From Pelagomonas calceolata (taxonomy: Eukaryota; Sar; Pelagophyceae; Pelagomonadales; Pelagomonadaceae): 64,000 nucleotides of DNA. Positions 46,236-55,402 of this stretch are shown piece after piece. The translations under genes were made by a program, and so were the position numbers. Within the stretch, counting starts at the first letter, position 1; each line of letters begins with the position of its first letter. Below the pieces are notes generated by a model. The model was not told the origin of the DNA and ran no database searches. It worked only from the letters and a program-made list of their open reading frames with translations. The stretch lies in contig CAKKNE010000004.1 of assembly GCA_918797485.1 (NCBI GenBank), forward strand, positions 2,542,001-2,606,000. The letters are read 5' to 3'.

Positions 46236-48632
46236 TTAGTCCTCGGAAGAGGAACTCGCGTAGCTCCCCTCGTCGCTCTCTGGCGGCGGGGCTCTGGGCC
46301 GCTGGTCCTTGGGCACGTACCGGAAGCCCGGCCGCGAGCCCCATGTCGACGAACCGGCAGTCACCACCGACCGGTTGTCCACCGGCGGCTCGTTGAGGTC
46401 CTGCAGATCGGGCAGCTCGAAGCGCCAGGACGACTTCCGTTCTAGAGACGCGGGGTCCCGCGCGCTCCGGCCCGGGTCCTCCTCCGGCTCGGGATCCTCG
46501 GGCAGCGGGAACCGCTCCGTGAGCCACCTCTTGTATTGTTTAGTCGAGACAAAGTCCTCCAGGACTGTCCGTATTTGGGCGATGACCTCATTTGCTAAAT
46601 CAGCGTAGACCTCGACCAGCATGGCTGGAGACTGAGACTCCTTCGCTTTTGAACGTAGAGCGAGCATAGTCCTCACGCGGTCATCAGTCACTAGATGAAT
46701 ACCGAGCTTCGTGCTCCCCTTGACCTTGCGCGGCGAGTGGAAGATACCTTTAGTTTCTTCGAGCTGGCGCTCCGACAAACCCTTCTCCCTTATATATTCA
46801 AACCACAATCGGTCGCACTCCCTTAGGAGGTCCACAAAGTCACCTCCATCTCTACATCTTTTAGCGAAGTTTAGGTGCTCGCAGGCGTACTTCGTTTTCA
46901 CTTGGAGGAGTTCCTTCGTTTCTGGGAGGGTATTCACGTAATCTAACAACGCGTCGACGAAGTTCGCGTCATCATAATTGCAATGCAGTAAACCGCCCTC
47001 GTCGGAACAGTATCGCTCGTATTTCCGTTTCTTCATTTCCTGGTGCATCAGGTTCAGCGCGGTGTTGTTTCTTTCTAGTAGAACAGCTGCTTCTGCCTCT
47101 TGTAAAGCAAACCCTTCGCAGGCACTCGTACACGTCACGGTCGCCGTTGGGACTGCGTTCTCCAGAATAGCTCCTTCGCCGACGTAGAACGGGGCTCGTA
47201 TCGTAAGGACATTTTCATCTCCAATAAAAACGTCCGCCACGCCCTTCGCTATGAATAGGATCTGATTGTTCATGTCTCCCTGTACGGTTAAATTCTCGTC
47301 GACTTCCGCGCGGAACCGTCGCATCCTTAGACACAAATTGTTCATATCTAATTGCGGACATTTCCGCAAAGGCCCCATCGACGTTAACAGTTCCGACGCC
47401 TCTGCACTTCTCCGCTGGATCCGCTCCCAGTGCTCCGGTCGCGTCGGCCAGACGTCCTTGGTGTCGGCTACCGGCACGCACGACGCCGACGCCACCGTGC
47501 CCAGCCGTTCCACAAAGCTCGGGAGCTTCCCGGAGAGCTCCCGGTAGGTCCGGACCGTGGCCACGTCGTCGTCCGCGAAGGACGTCGACGATAGAGGCAC
47601 CGACGTCGTCGTCCTCCGCTCGAAGTGCGCGCTCAGGGGCACTTCCAATTGATTATAGCCGCAGGCGACGATGACGTCACAGGCCACATCACCTGGTCTT
47701 CTTGCTAAAATCTCGAAGACCGCTTTCGCCCTCATCCCCGGCGCAAGCGGCCCCGACGGTCTCTTCACGATCCTTACCGGATTCTTCACCGTATCGCCTC
47801 TTAATTTGACAGTCAATCGTTGGCACGTGTCGCCCACGTTGTGGATGGTTAGCGTCGTCCGGTACGCGACACCGACATGGAGCGAATTACCAAGCGCTAA
47901 ATGAACAGGGTAGGCCTCAAATCCCAAACGCTTGGGCTCCATCAGCGGCGGTCGCTCCAGAGGTCCGCACCGCTTATGCGTGCCGGCGCCGCCGCCCGTA
48001 TCGGGCGGCGGCTCGGGACATTTGCGAATACCCTGAATGAATTCCTGGTGCGAGATCGTACCCGAACCGTCGTCGTCGAAGGAGTCGAACAGCGTTTTCA
48101 GCGAACCGGCCGTCAGGGTCTTGATGCCGTAGTTCTTCACCGCGTCGCGGAACTCGTCATAATCGAGCTCGCCGGACTGGTCGATGTCCGCCCTGTGAAA
48201 CGCGCACTTCAGCTCCCGTTCACTCTCGGCCCCTTGGTTCTTGAGGAAGGTCTTCATGGTCCTTTTTAGGGCGATGACGCGTTCCTCGGTCGCGGTGTTC
48301 TTGGACAAGGTCGCCTGGAGCTTCTTATGCATGAACGATGCTTCCGCTTTTAAAGTTCCTGAACCTCGCATTTTTGAGACCTTTTTCTCTAATTTCGCGA
48401 GCTGCTCCCGTGCGATCTCCTGGGGCTCCTTCATGCGCGACCGCTGCACGGCTCGCACCCTTATCGGCTTCAGCCGCAGGTCGCCTTGCAAGGTCGTCTC
48501 CGACGGTCTCGAGAAGGAGGGCCGGAAGAAGGACGCGTCCAACGATCTCGCCGCGATGTTCGCCTTGCTGTTGTGCTTTGTTAAGGCTGGCTTACTGAAT
48601 GTGGAGGTTGTTCCCCATTCTTCAGTCATCAT
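46236..48632 (-). CDS. EF-hand, cNBD-like and RGS-like protein
   Basis: 798 residues. Two EF-hands have complete loops (DIDQSGELDYDE at about 149-160; DDDGSGTISHQE at about 186-197). Residues about 235-340 look like an MSP/ASPM-type beta domain. Residues about 420-525 resemble a cyclic-nucleotide-binding fold (YVGEGAILENAVPTATV), where the usual phosphate-binding Arg is Thr, so nucleotide binding is doubtful. Residues about 555-705 resemble an RGS helical bundle (YACEHLNFAKRC; LEDFVSTKQYKRWL). Known: RGS proteins speed GTP hydrolysis by Galpha. Inferred: a calcium-sensing scaffold on a G-protein pathway. The RGS and beta-domain calls are pattern matches. Confidence 0.7.
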   Translation of the reverse strand: MMTEEWGTTSTFSKPALTKHNSKANIAARSLDASFFRPSFSRPSETTLQGDLRLKPIRVRAVQRSRMKEPQEIAREQLAKLEKKVSKMRGSGTLKAEASFMHKKLQATLSKNTATEERVIALKRTMKTFLKNQGAESERELKCAFHRADIDQSGELDYDEFRDAVKNYGIKTLTAGSLKTLFDSFDDDGSGTISHQEFIQGIRKCPEPPPDTGGGAGTHKRCGPLERPPLMEPKRLGFEAYPVHLALGNSLHVGVAYRTTLTIHNVGDTCQRLTVKLRGDTVKNPVRIVKRPSGPLAPGMRAKAVFEILARRPGDVACDVIVACGYNQLEVPLSAHFERRTTTSVPLSSTSFADDDVATVRTYRELSGKLPSFVERLGTVASASCVPVADTKDVWPTRPEHWERIQRRSAEASELLTSMGPLRKCPQLDMNNLCLRMRRFRAEVDENLTVQGDMNNQILFIAKGVADVFIGDENVLTIRAPFYVGEGAILENAVPTATVTCTSACEGFALQEAEAAVLLERNNTALNLMHQEMKKRKYERYCSDEGGLLHCNYDDANFVDALLDYVNTLPETKELLQVKTKYACEHLNFAKRCRDGGDFVDLLRECDRLWFEYIREKGLSERQLEETKGIFHSPRKVKGSTKLGIHLVTDDRVRTMLALRSKAKESQSPAMLVEVYADLANEVIAQIRTVLEDFVSTKQYKRWLTERFPLPEDPEPEEDPGRSARDPASLERKSSWRFELPDLQDLNEPPVDNRSVVTAGSSTWGSRPGFRYVPKDQRPRAPPPESDEGSYASSSSED

Positions 48633-48635
48633 GGT

Positions 48636-48698
48636 TGTGAGGGCTGCCTGTGAGGGCTGCCTGTGAGGGCTGCCTGTGAGGGTGCCTGTGCGGCTGCC
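48636..48698. repeat. 13-base tandem repeat upstream of EF-hand/RGS gene
   Basis: The unit TGTGAGGGCTGCC is repeated about five times, the last copies degenerate, starting four bases before the ATG of the - strand gene. It lies in its presumed 5' UTR. The remainder of the 406-base spacer to 49038 shows nothing else. Confidence 0.75.
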
Positions 48699-49038
48699 GC
48701 CCGTCGCGGCGTTGGCGTCCTGGGAGGCCTTTCGGTCTGCTGCTTGTCTGGTTGTGCCCTCGGCCGCGGGGCGAGAGCAGGCGGCGCTGGGAGATGCTGC
48801 CCTTAATTTCTAGTGCCGAAACTGCCAGTGTGTGCGTCCATGCGCGCGGTCGCCGAGGGGTTCCTGACGACTCGAGCGTCCCTGGACCTCGTGGCTGCCA
48901 GGAAAAACGGCGGCGTGAATTCCGCGCGCGTGCGCGATGCAGCAGCCTTGTCTGGGCAGACCTCGATACGACGGTCCCGCGGCGACGCCGTCGCCGCGAC
49001 ATGTAGGTTGAGAAATAACTAAGGTTAGGCAAAAACCA

Positions 49039-49854
49039 CTACTCCTTCACCGACGCCCCAAAGAGCAGCTTGTACGCCGCGCGCGCCGCGCCCATGCACA
49101 AAACATCAGGACCGATGTTCGCGATGGCATGCGGATTCGCGCCCTTCATCACTGCTGCTGCCGCGGTTATGACGCCGGCACTTCTCAAGCCTGAAAAAGA
49201 CGACGCGTTGCAACTTTTAAGGGCGGCCTCCCTACATAGATTGAGGGTCCTCCTCACATCTAATGCCCCACCACCATCGTGGCACAGCAGCAGATTCGTC
49301 TTGAAGACGAATAAGGGATAAGCGACGTACGACGCCGCCAACGAACCTACTAGCAAGCCCAGGCCCTCGTGGATGGGAGAGGCGTCGCCAAACCGCTGCT
49401 GCGCCAGGACATACGCGTAGTTGTAGACGGGGATCCAGGTCATCCTGCCCAATAAAGCTACGGGCGGGCAGGCGACCGCGAAGACCTTGGCCGGTTCCGA
49501 AGGGAGCTTGAAACCCTTTTCTGCTACGCGTACCGAGAGTGTATCACAAACCAACGGCACAGCGACAACCCCGAACTGCATCGTGAGCTCCTCCCACCAG
49601 CTCGGCTTTGGCGTTTGCACTTGTTTTTGCGTCGCCGACCAGTACGCGCAGTCGCGGACGACTGCATACCCTAAACCAGGTACGCCGAACCGCGACTTCG
49701 CGACCGCCACATTACGTTGCCGCAAGGTCTTGATGAAGCCGATCTGGAGAAACGCAGCCGTGGGCACGCCGGCCAAACAGCCGATCGCGGTCGCCGTCGA
49801 CCAGCCTCCAGAAACATCTGACGATCCGCTGGAGCTGGAGGCCTGGGTGTCCAT
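49039..49854 (-). CDS. Mitochondrial carrier-like membrane protein
   Basis: 271 residues with about four to six hydrophobic stretches. SLAASYVAYPLFVFKTNLLL resembles the Px(D/E)xx(K/R) matrix-loop signature of mitochondrial carriers, with the acidic residue replaced. IGCLAGVPTAAFLQIGFIK may be another. The N-terminal 20 residues are Ser-rich. A diverged carrier is the best reading; substrate unknown. Confidence 0.45.
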   Translation of the reverse strand: MDTQASSSSGSSDVSGGWSTATAIGCLAGVPTAAFLQIGFIKTLRQRNVAVAKSRFGVPGLGYAVVRDCAYWSATQKQVQTPKPSWWEELTMQFGVVAVPLVCDTLSVRVAEKGFKLPSEPAKVFAVACPPVALLGRMTWIPVYNYAYVLAQQRFGDASPIHEGLGLLVGSLAASYVAYPLFVFKTNLLLCHDGGGALDVRRTLNLCREAALKSCNASSFSGLRSAGVITAAAAVMKGANPHAIANIGPDVLCMGAARAAYKLLFGASVKE

Positions 49855-50088
49855 TTTGTCAAAGGGTGCGCTGCGGCAGCGTCCCTGTTAATGCCAATTT
49901 GGTGCGTTTATGCAGCAGCTCTGCGCTAGCGAGAGCAATATGGGATGAGCTTGTTATCGCTCGATCAAAGCCAGGATTGCGTGGGGTACGACGAGGGGTC
50001 ACGACGAGGGGTGTAATTATGCAGGTCTTGCTGCTTTTGGCTGCAAGAGGACGCGCTGGCAACTGGTTTTGCGTTTTGGAGAGCAACT

Positions 50089-50110
50089 GCTAGTGTGTCT
50101 ATGACTTAGT
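50089..50110 (+). promoter_or_regulatory. Palindromic GCTAG promoter motif, degenerate copy 9
   Basis: GCTAGTGTGTC then ATGACTTAGT; only the left half is well kept. It lies between divergent starts 49854 and 50261 (406-base spacer). Confidence 0.35.
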
Positions 50111-50260
50111 AATCGAGTCCAGCCAGCAGCGTCCGTCTGCCGTGTACACGGCTTTTGGAGCAGCACCAGTGGTGCGAGCCACGTCATTTATCGCCAGGAG
50201 GCGCCACAGCATCGCTGGTAACGTGGGCCGTCTCCTGTGGGCCACACTGACGAGAGAGCT

Positions 50261-53200
50261 ATGGAGCCGCCGCGCGACGCGGACGGCATGGACCAGGAAT
50301 TAGCCGCGGCCCTAGGCATCCAGATCAGCGACGAGCGCACGCAGGAAGCAAATGTCCTCGGCGCGCGGCTCGCGACGGGCGTGTCCGCGCCGCCGCTCGC
50401 GCTCGCGTTCCTCGGGAGCGGCTTCTTTGATGGTAAAGACGCATTCCCGGAAGAAGCGCTCGACAAACTTATTGGATTGGCGGGCGACAGCGACAGGGCA
50501 TCGGTCCTGCGCGCCGCGCTAAGCGCCGTGGGCGACGACGCGCTCGCGGCCGCCGTTTTAAGGGCAGCTCTCCAGAAGGAGCGGCCCGCGGCCGTGGAGC
50601 CGGAGCCCGTCGTGGAACAGCCGCGCATGAGCCTGCGGGACCACCGCCGCGCCGAGCGCCAGCGCGCCATGGCGAACGGCCTCGAAATCGCCGCGCCGGT
50701 GCCGGGGGCGCGGCCCGAGCCGCCGCTGGCGCGACGCGTGGCTGCGCCGCGGACCAAGGGCGCGGACGCGTGGCGGCCGCTCGGCGCGGCGCAGCCGGCG
50801 AAGCGGCGGCGGCGCGCGCCATCGCCGCCGCCGCCGGCCCAAAACACGGTCGCCTGCCCCATCTGCGGCGTGCGCGTGGCCGTCGCCGACCCGCGGCGCC
50901 CCGACGCCGAGATGGACGCGCACCTCGAGCGCTGCGGCCGGCGGCGCCCCCGGCGCGCCGCCGCGGACGACGAGTCCGACCAGTCCTACAGCGACGCGTC
51001 CGAGGACGCTAGAAGAGCGCTCGAGCTGCGCGCCGCGGCGTCCTCTTCAGATGATGAGGACGACGCTTCTTCGTCGGACGACGACGGTCCGCTGCGGTTG
51101 CGATCTACGGAAGCCATCGCCGACGACGGCACCGACGATGCATTGAGGGCGCGCCTGGAGAATATCGAAGAGTCGGACGACGACGACGACGACGCTTTAA
51201 GGCTGCCGGGCGGCTTCGTCCTGCGGGCATCTATCTCCTCAAGACTCTACGCACATCAGAGAAGAGCCGTGGGCTGGCTCTGGGACCTCTGGAGGCAGAG
51301 GGAGGGCGGCGTCGTCGGCGACGAGATGGGCCTGGGGAAGACGGCGCAGGTCGCGGCGTTTCTCGGTGCGGTGGCGGACAAGCAGGAGTGCCGGACGTGT
51401 CTCGTCTTGGCGCCGACGACGATGCTCGCGCACTGGCGGCGCGAACTTGAGACCTGGGCTCCTAGAGCTAGAGTAGTGGTCTTACATCGGAGCGCGGCGG
51501 CCTTCGATACCGCTGCCAAGAAAGGTCCCGCGCCCTTGGCCGAGTTTCTGGCAAGGGCGTTGTCGCCGCCCTCGGTCAACGGTGCCACCGTCGGCGTCGT
51601 CCTATCCTCATATGAAGGGTTGAGACGACTATCGGACGCTTTGTTAGCAAAGGCCTGGGGTTGTGTCGTCCTAGACGAAGGCCAGAAGATACGGAACCCG
51701 GAAGCGTCGATTACGAGGTTATGCAAACAATTAAGGACGCCTAGACGGTATCTATTGTCAGGAACACCCGTCCAGAATTCATTGACGGAGCTATGGTCTT
51801 TATTTGACTTCGCCGTTCCTGGAAGACTAGGAACGTTAAGGGCTTTTGATGATGAACTCGCCGCGCCCATAAGGCAGGGCGGCTACGCGAACGCCACACC
51901 AGCAAAAGTCCAATTGGCCTATCGATGCGCCTTGGCGCTGCGAGATTTGCTGAAACCTTATCTGTTACGAAGGACCAAAGCCGCGCTCAACAACACGGAA
52001 CAAGGTGTACAGTTACCTTCAAAAACGGAACACGTTCTACTATGTAGACTCTCTGCGGATCAATTGTCCTTGTATAAGTCGATATTGGAGAGCGACGACG
52101 TCCGAATAGCGCTGGAGCGACGGGGCGAACGGCATCATGGAGGTTCTCCCGCATTTCGAGCGATTGCGGCGTTACGAGCTGTGTGCAATCACCCGGACAT
52201 CTACGGAGGTGCGATCGAGGGTTCTTCGTCTGGTTCTATTGATAGATCAGCAAAATTGCGAGCGCTCGATGCGGTCCTACAAAGGTGGAAAGCACAAAAA
52301 CATCGGGCACTAGTGTTTTCGCAATCCGTGAAGATGCTTGACATACTAGAAGCTCTAGCGCAACAGAGAGGTTATGCGTATGCGAGGATGGACGGGTCCA
52401 CACCTCCCACACAGCGACAAGCCACAGCGGACGCCTTTAATTTGCCCGGTTCGAAGACTTTTTGTATGTTACTTACGACGCGGACGGGCGGCGTTGGATT
52501 GAACTTGATAGGGGCTGACAGGGTAGCATTGTACGACCCCGACTGGAACCCGCAGACCGACGCGCAAGCTAGGGAGCGGTGCTGGCGCATCGGGCAGACG
52601 AAGCCTGTTACTGTCTATAGATTCGTGTGCGCTGGCACGATCGAGGAAAAAATTTATCATAGACAGATCTTCAAGCAGGCTTTAACTAACAGAGTATTGA
52701 CGGATGCTCGCCAACGGCGGCTGTTCTCGCAGTCCGAACTGTCGGAGCTGTTCACGCTGGGCGAGGGGGCCTATCCCGACGGCGACAACCTCGTCAAGGC
52801 GGAAGACTTTGCTGCTGCTACTGCTCCCGCTGATGAAGAGGTAACTAATGAGGATGATGATAGAGATGTATTACAGGCTTTATGGGATGGGGCTGCCGAT
52901 AGTGATCTTGCTGGTGTGCTCAGGGCGGCCTCTGATAATGCTTCGGAAGGTGTGCAAGCGGCGGCCCAACGGGAAGCGTTACGCGCCGTCGAGGCCGTGG
53001 AACGGACGCGGAACCAAGCCGTACAGCTGAACTCGTCGGACTTATTAGGTGCCATCGCGCGTCGACGGCGCGATGCGCAACATGAGGCTGTCTCTGTCAG
53101 AGACGAGGAGGCGCCGGCGGCGGCGGCCGTGGCGCTGGTCCGGCGCCTCGATTCGTATTTGCGCAACAACACGCCGCCGACGACCGACGAACTCCTCCAG

Positions 53201-53293
53201 GAATTTGGGGATGTGCGCGACGCGCACCTGTTCCGTTCTGTTCTGAGACAGCTCGCCCAGCGACGAGACGGGGTCTGGCGGAGAAAGAGATAG
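50261..53293 (+). CDS. ERCC6: SNF2-family translocase, CSB/ERCC6-like, with UBZ-like finger
   Basis: 1010 residues from ATG 50261. Near residue 200, CPICGVRV ... AHLERC forms a CCHC finger of UBZ4/Rad18 type. The SNF2 core starts at LYAHQRRAVGWLWDLW, with DEMGLGKT (Walker A), VVLDEGQKI (DExx-type), LLSGTPVQN, ARMDGSTP, TRTGGVGLNL and RCWRIGQTK. Just after the core, KIYHRQIFKQALTNRVL and FTLGEG are hallmarks of CSB/Rad26. A C-terminal winged-helix-like domain ends the protein. Known role: transcription-coupled repair, remodelling at stalled RNA polymerase II. An N-terminal UBZ is an unusual extra. Confidence 0.88.
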   Translation: MEPPRDADGMDQELAAALGIQISDERTQEANVLGARLATGVSAPPLALAFLGSGFFDGKDAFPEEALDKLIGLAGDSDRASVLRAALSAVGDDALAAAVLRAALQKERPAAVEPEPVVEQPRMSLRDHRRAERQRAMANGLEIAAPVPGARPEPPLARRVAAPRTKGADAWRPLGAAQPAKRRRRAPSPPPPAQNTVACPICGVRVAVADPRRPDAEMDAHLERCGRRRPRRAAADDESDQSYSDASEDARRALELRAAASSSDDEDDASSSDDDGPLRLRSTEAIADDGTDDALRARLENIEESDDDDDDALRLPGGFVLRASISSRLYAHQRRAVGWLWDLWRQREGGVVGDEMGLGKTAQVAAFLGAVADKQECRTCLVLAPTTMLAHWRRELETWAPRARVVVLHRSAAAFDTAAKKGPAPLAEFLARALSPPSVNGATVGVVLSSYEGLRRLSDALLAKAWGCVVLDEGQKIRNPEASITRLCKQLRTPRRYLLSGTPVQNSLTELWSLFDFAVPGRLGTLRAFDDELAAPIRQGGYANATPAKVQLAYRCALALRDLLKPYLLRRTKAALNNTEQGVQLPSKTEHVLLCRLSADQLSLYKSILESDDVRIALERRGERHHGGSPAFRAIAALRAVCNHPDIYGGAIEGSSSGSIDRSAKLRALDAVLQRWKAQKHRALVFSQSVKMLDILEALAQQRGYAYARMDGSTPPTQRQATADAFNLPGSKTFCMLLTTRTGGVGLNLIGADRVALYDPDWNPQTDAQARERCWRIGQTKPVTVYRFVCAGTIEEKIYHRQIFKQALTNRVLTDARQRRLFSQSELSELFTLGEGAYPDGDNLVKAEDFAAATAPADEEVTNEDDDRDVLQALWDGAADSDLAGVLRAASDNASEGVQAAAQREALRAVEAVERTRNQAVQLNSSDLLGAIARRRRDAQHEAVSVRDEEAPAAAAVALVRRLDSYLRNNTPPTTDELLQEFGDVRDAHLFRSVLRQLAQRRDGVWRRKR

Positions 53294-53302
53294 TTGTGAT
53301 TA

Positions 53303-53839
53303 CTAAGTAGCATGTTTAATCACGGGGTCGCACGCCTGCGGGCACGGCGCGAAGCACGTCCCCTGGAACAGCTTGATGATCATGCGCCGCCCGTACGGGA
53401 TGTACGACGCCGAGTACCAGATCCCCGCGCAGACCTGAATAAACAACGCTAATAAAACCCAGCCCACGTCGACGCCCGACAAACCTAGCGCGAACGTGAC
53501 CACGAGCATGAGCAGCCAGAAGATGCAGGCAAATCTCCTAGTTTTGGAAAACATCTTCTTGCACTGCCGTCGTGGCCCAATCAGAAAGCCCGTCGCCGCG
53601 ATGGCGATGAAGTTGCCAAAAACATATAGGATTGCAAAATTCGTGACTCGTTTTTTCCAGGGGTCCTTGGATAGTAACATGAGCGTGCCCATGAAAGACA
53701 AAGCGTAGCCGCACCCACAACAAATGCAAAAACCGATCAGGCGCTGCTGGTAGGTCATGGACGGGCACATCGAGCACATCTCGTCCTCGAAGGTCGGTTG
53801 CGCCGGGGCGAAGGGGTTCTGGATGGTCGGGAGGGACAT
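53303..53839 (-). CDS. SFT2-family vesicle transport protein
   Basis: 178 residues with four transmembrane helices. SFT2 landmarks: YQQRLIGFCICCGCGYALSF, ILYVFGNFIAI, FLIGPRRQCKKMF, and WYSASYIPYGRR. Family knowledge: Golgi membrane protein involved in endosome-to-Golgi vesicle fusion. The N-terminal 30 residues are cytosolic with a Cys pair. It converges on CSB with a 9-base gap. Confidence 0.88.
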   Translation of the reverse strand: MSLPTIQNPFAPAQPTFEDEMCSMCPSMTYQQRLIGFCICCGCGYALSFMGTLMLLSKDPWKKRVTNFAILYVFGNFIAIAATGFLIGPRRQCKKMFSKTRRFACIFWLLMLVVTFALGLSGVDVGWVLLALFIQVCAGIWYSASYIPYGRRMIIKLFQGTCFAPCPQACDPVIKHAT

Positions 53840-54076
53840 CGTTTCTTTTTGTCTGGTGTGGCGCTTTCACTGGTGCGGTCTGTCCGGCGTCGGCTGCTCG
53901 GCTGCTACTGCTGAATGTTCAAAACGGGTGCAGCCAGCTCCTGCGACAGGCGTCGATTTCTCAGCGGTCAATGCTGTACGGGGCGTCCGCTCGCAGCCCA
54001 AACAGTTGCTAGTGATCGGAAGCGCGTTATTTGCCTCTTTTTAGGCGTTTTGTGTTGCCCAAGCGCAAAGAGCACA

Positions 54077-54100
54077 GCTAGCGTCGTGTAAGACACTAGC
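54077..54100 (-). promoter_or_regulatory. Palindromic GCTAG promoter motif, copy 10
   Basis: GCTAGCGTCGTG then TAAGACACTAGC, in the 468-base spacer between divergent starts of SFT2 and the exonuclease. Confidence 0.6.
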
Positions 54101-54160
54101 CCCAAAAGCAGGCTCGAGCGCCAAGCAATCGTCTAGCTGCACCATCAACTCATCGGAGCC

Positions 54161-54169
54161 TTATAAATA
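54161..54169 (+). promoter_or_regulatory. TATA-like box
   Basis: TTATAAATA, about 139 bases before the exonuclease ATG and 61 bases after motif copy 10. A tandem ACATTGATCA pair follows. Possible core promoter; unproven. Confidence 0.3.
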
Positions 54170-54307
54170 CTACATTGATCAACATTGATCAGCGCAGCCG
54201 AAGGGTCCAGCTTGGATCACCAGAACGCGCAAAGGCACACCCTAGCTGTGTACAGCACACCTCCTCGCGCCCAGCCGCGCACGTCTGCCAAGGAACGTCT
54301 CTAAGTA

Positions 54308-55372
54308 ATGAGCGCCCTGCTCGACCCGCCGACGGTAAAGCGCGACCGCACGGACTCCGACGCGCCGCGCGCCAAACTCAGTAATTTGCCCTACGGCACC
54401 GACGAGGCGAGTGTACGAAGCTTCATCGTCAGCACGAACGTCGCCGTGACGAGTCTGCTCGTAAAGAACAACGGCCGCGTCGCCATCGCGACGCTGCCCG
54501 ACGACGCCGCGCTGCGAGCGATCCTGACGTTGAACGGCAACGCGCTCGGCGACCGCCCCGTAAAGGTCGGGAGATATTTCGGAGCGGGCGATCGGCCGCC
54601 GGCGAAGAAACCGACGGACGAGACCGTGGCGAAGGCAACAGCGACGACGAGCGACGAGAACGTCGCCGTCGACGCCGCGGGACATGTGACCTACACGCTC
54701 AAGGTGGCGGACCGTGAGATCCAATTCGCCGTCGGCGTACGAGAAGAGAGCGTCCAGAGCCTCGCCAAGGACGCCATCGCCGCGTTGGACCTCTTCGACA
54801 TGACGCCCGGCGCGCGCGTCCTCGTCGCGGCGACGTCAAAGGACGCCGACGCCGCCGTCAGAGCTCTACGCGAGGCGCTGAGGGACGGCGCGGGCCGCGT
54901 GCAGGGTATCGACGTCGTCGGCTTCGACACGGAGACGAAGCCGGTCTTCGTCGCCGGGCGCCCGCCGAACGACGTGGCCTTGGTGCAGCTCGCCGTGCGC
55001 GGTTTGATCGTGTTGGTGCGCCTCGACTTGATAGGTGGTATTCCAGATTCGTTGAGACGACTGCTCGAGGACGCGTCCGTGCTCAAGGTCGGCGTCGGAT
55101 GTGCGGGCGACGAACAGACGCTGAGCAGGCGGTGTCCTGGCCTCGACGTGCGGGGGAGCTTCCTGGAAATCGACAAGATCGCCAAAACAAAATTCCCGAA
55201 CTTGAAAGCGTGCGGCCTCCGGTCGCTCGTCGCGATTCTGGCAAAGAAGCGCATGAGCAAGGGCCAGCAGACCAAGAACTGGGAGCAGCCCTCGTACACG
55301 CCGGCGATGGTGCGCTACGCGGCGAACGACGCCGCGGCGGGGCTCCTTTGTCTGGAGCTCCTCTGTAAGTAG
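54308..55372 (+). CDS. RRM plus DEDDy 3'-5' exonuclease protein
   Basis: 354 residues. The first 80 residues form an RRM (LSNLPYGTDEASVRSFI ... RPVKVGRYF). From about 185 the exonuclease begins: VVGFDTETKP (Exo I, DxE), LKVGVGCAGDEQTL (Exo II), and VRYAANDAAAG (Exo III, YxxxD type). This is the WRN-exonuclease/RNase D fold. Inferred role: RNA or DNA 3' end processing, with the RRM guiding it to RNA. The start ATG follows CTAAGTA. Ends 31 bases from the WD40 gene. Confidence 0.8.
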   Translation: MSALLDPPTVKRDRTDSDAPRAKLSNLPYGTDEASVRSFIVSTNVAVTSLLVKNNGRVAIATLPDDAALRAILTLNGNALGDRPVKVGRYFGAGDRPPAKKPTDETVAKATATTSDENVAVDAAGHVTYTLKVADREIQFAVGVREESVQSLAKDAIAALDLFDMTPGARVLVAATSKDADAAVRALREALRDGAGRVQGIDVVGFDTETKPVFVAGRPPNDVALVQLAVRGLIVLVRLDLIGGIPDSLRRLLEDASVLKVGVGCAGDEQTLSRRCPGLDVRGSFLEIDKIAKTKFPNLKACGLRSLVAILAKKRMSKGQQTKNWEQPSYTPAMVRYAANDAAAGLLCLELLCK

Positions 55373-55402
55373 GTCCTATGTTGTTACACAATAATACAAA
55401 AT

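Noticed and set aside
48636-48698. CRISPR-like array
   Set aside because: Units are 13 bases head-to-tail with no spacers; a simple tandem repeat in a eukaryotic 5' UTR.
48801-48830. A further GCTAG motif copy near TTCTAGTGCCG
   Set aside because: Only the left few bases match and the centre and right arm are missing.
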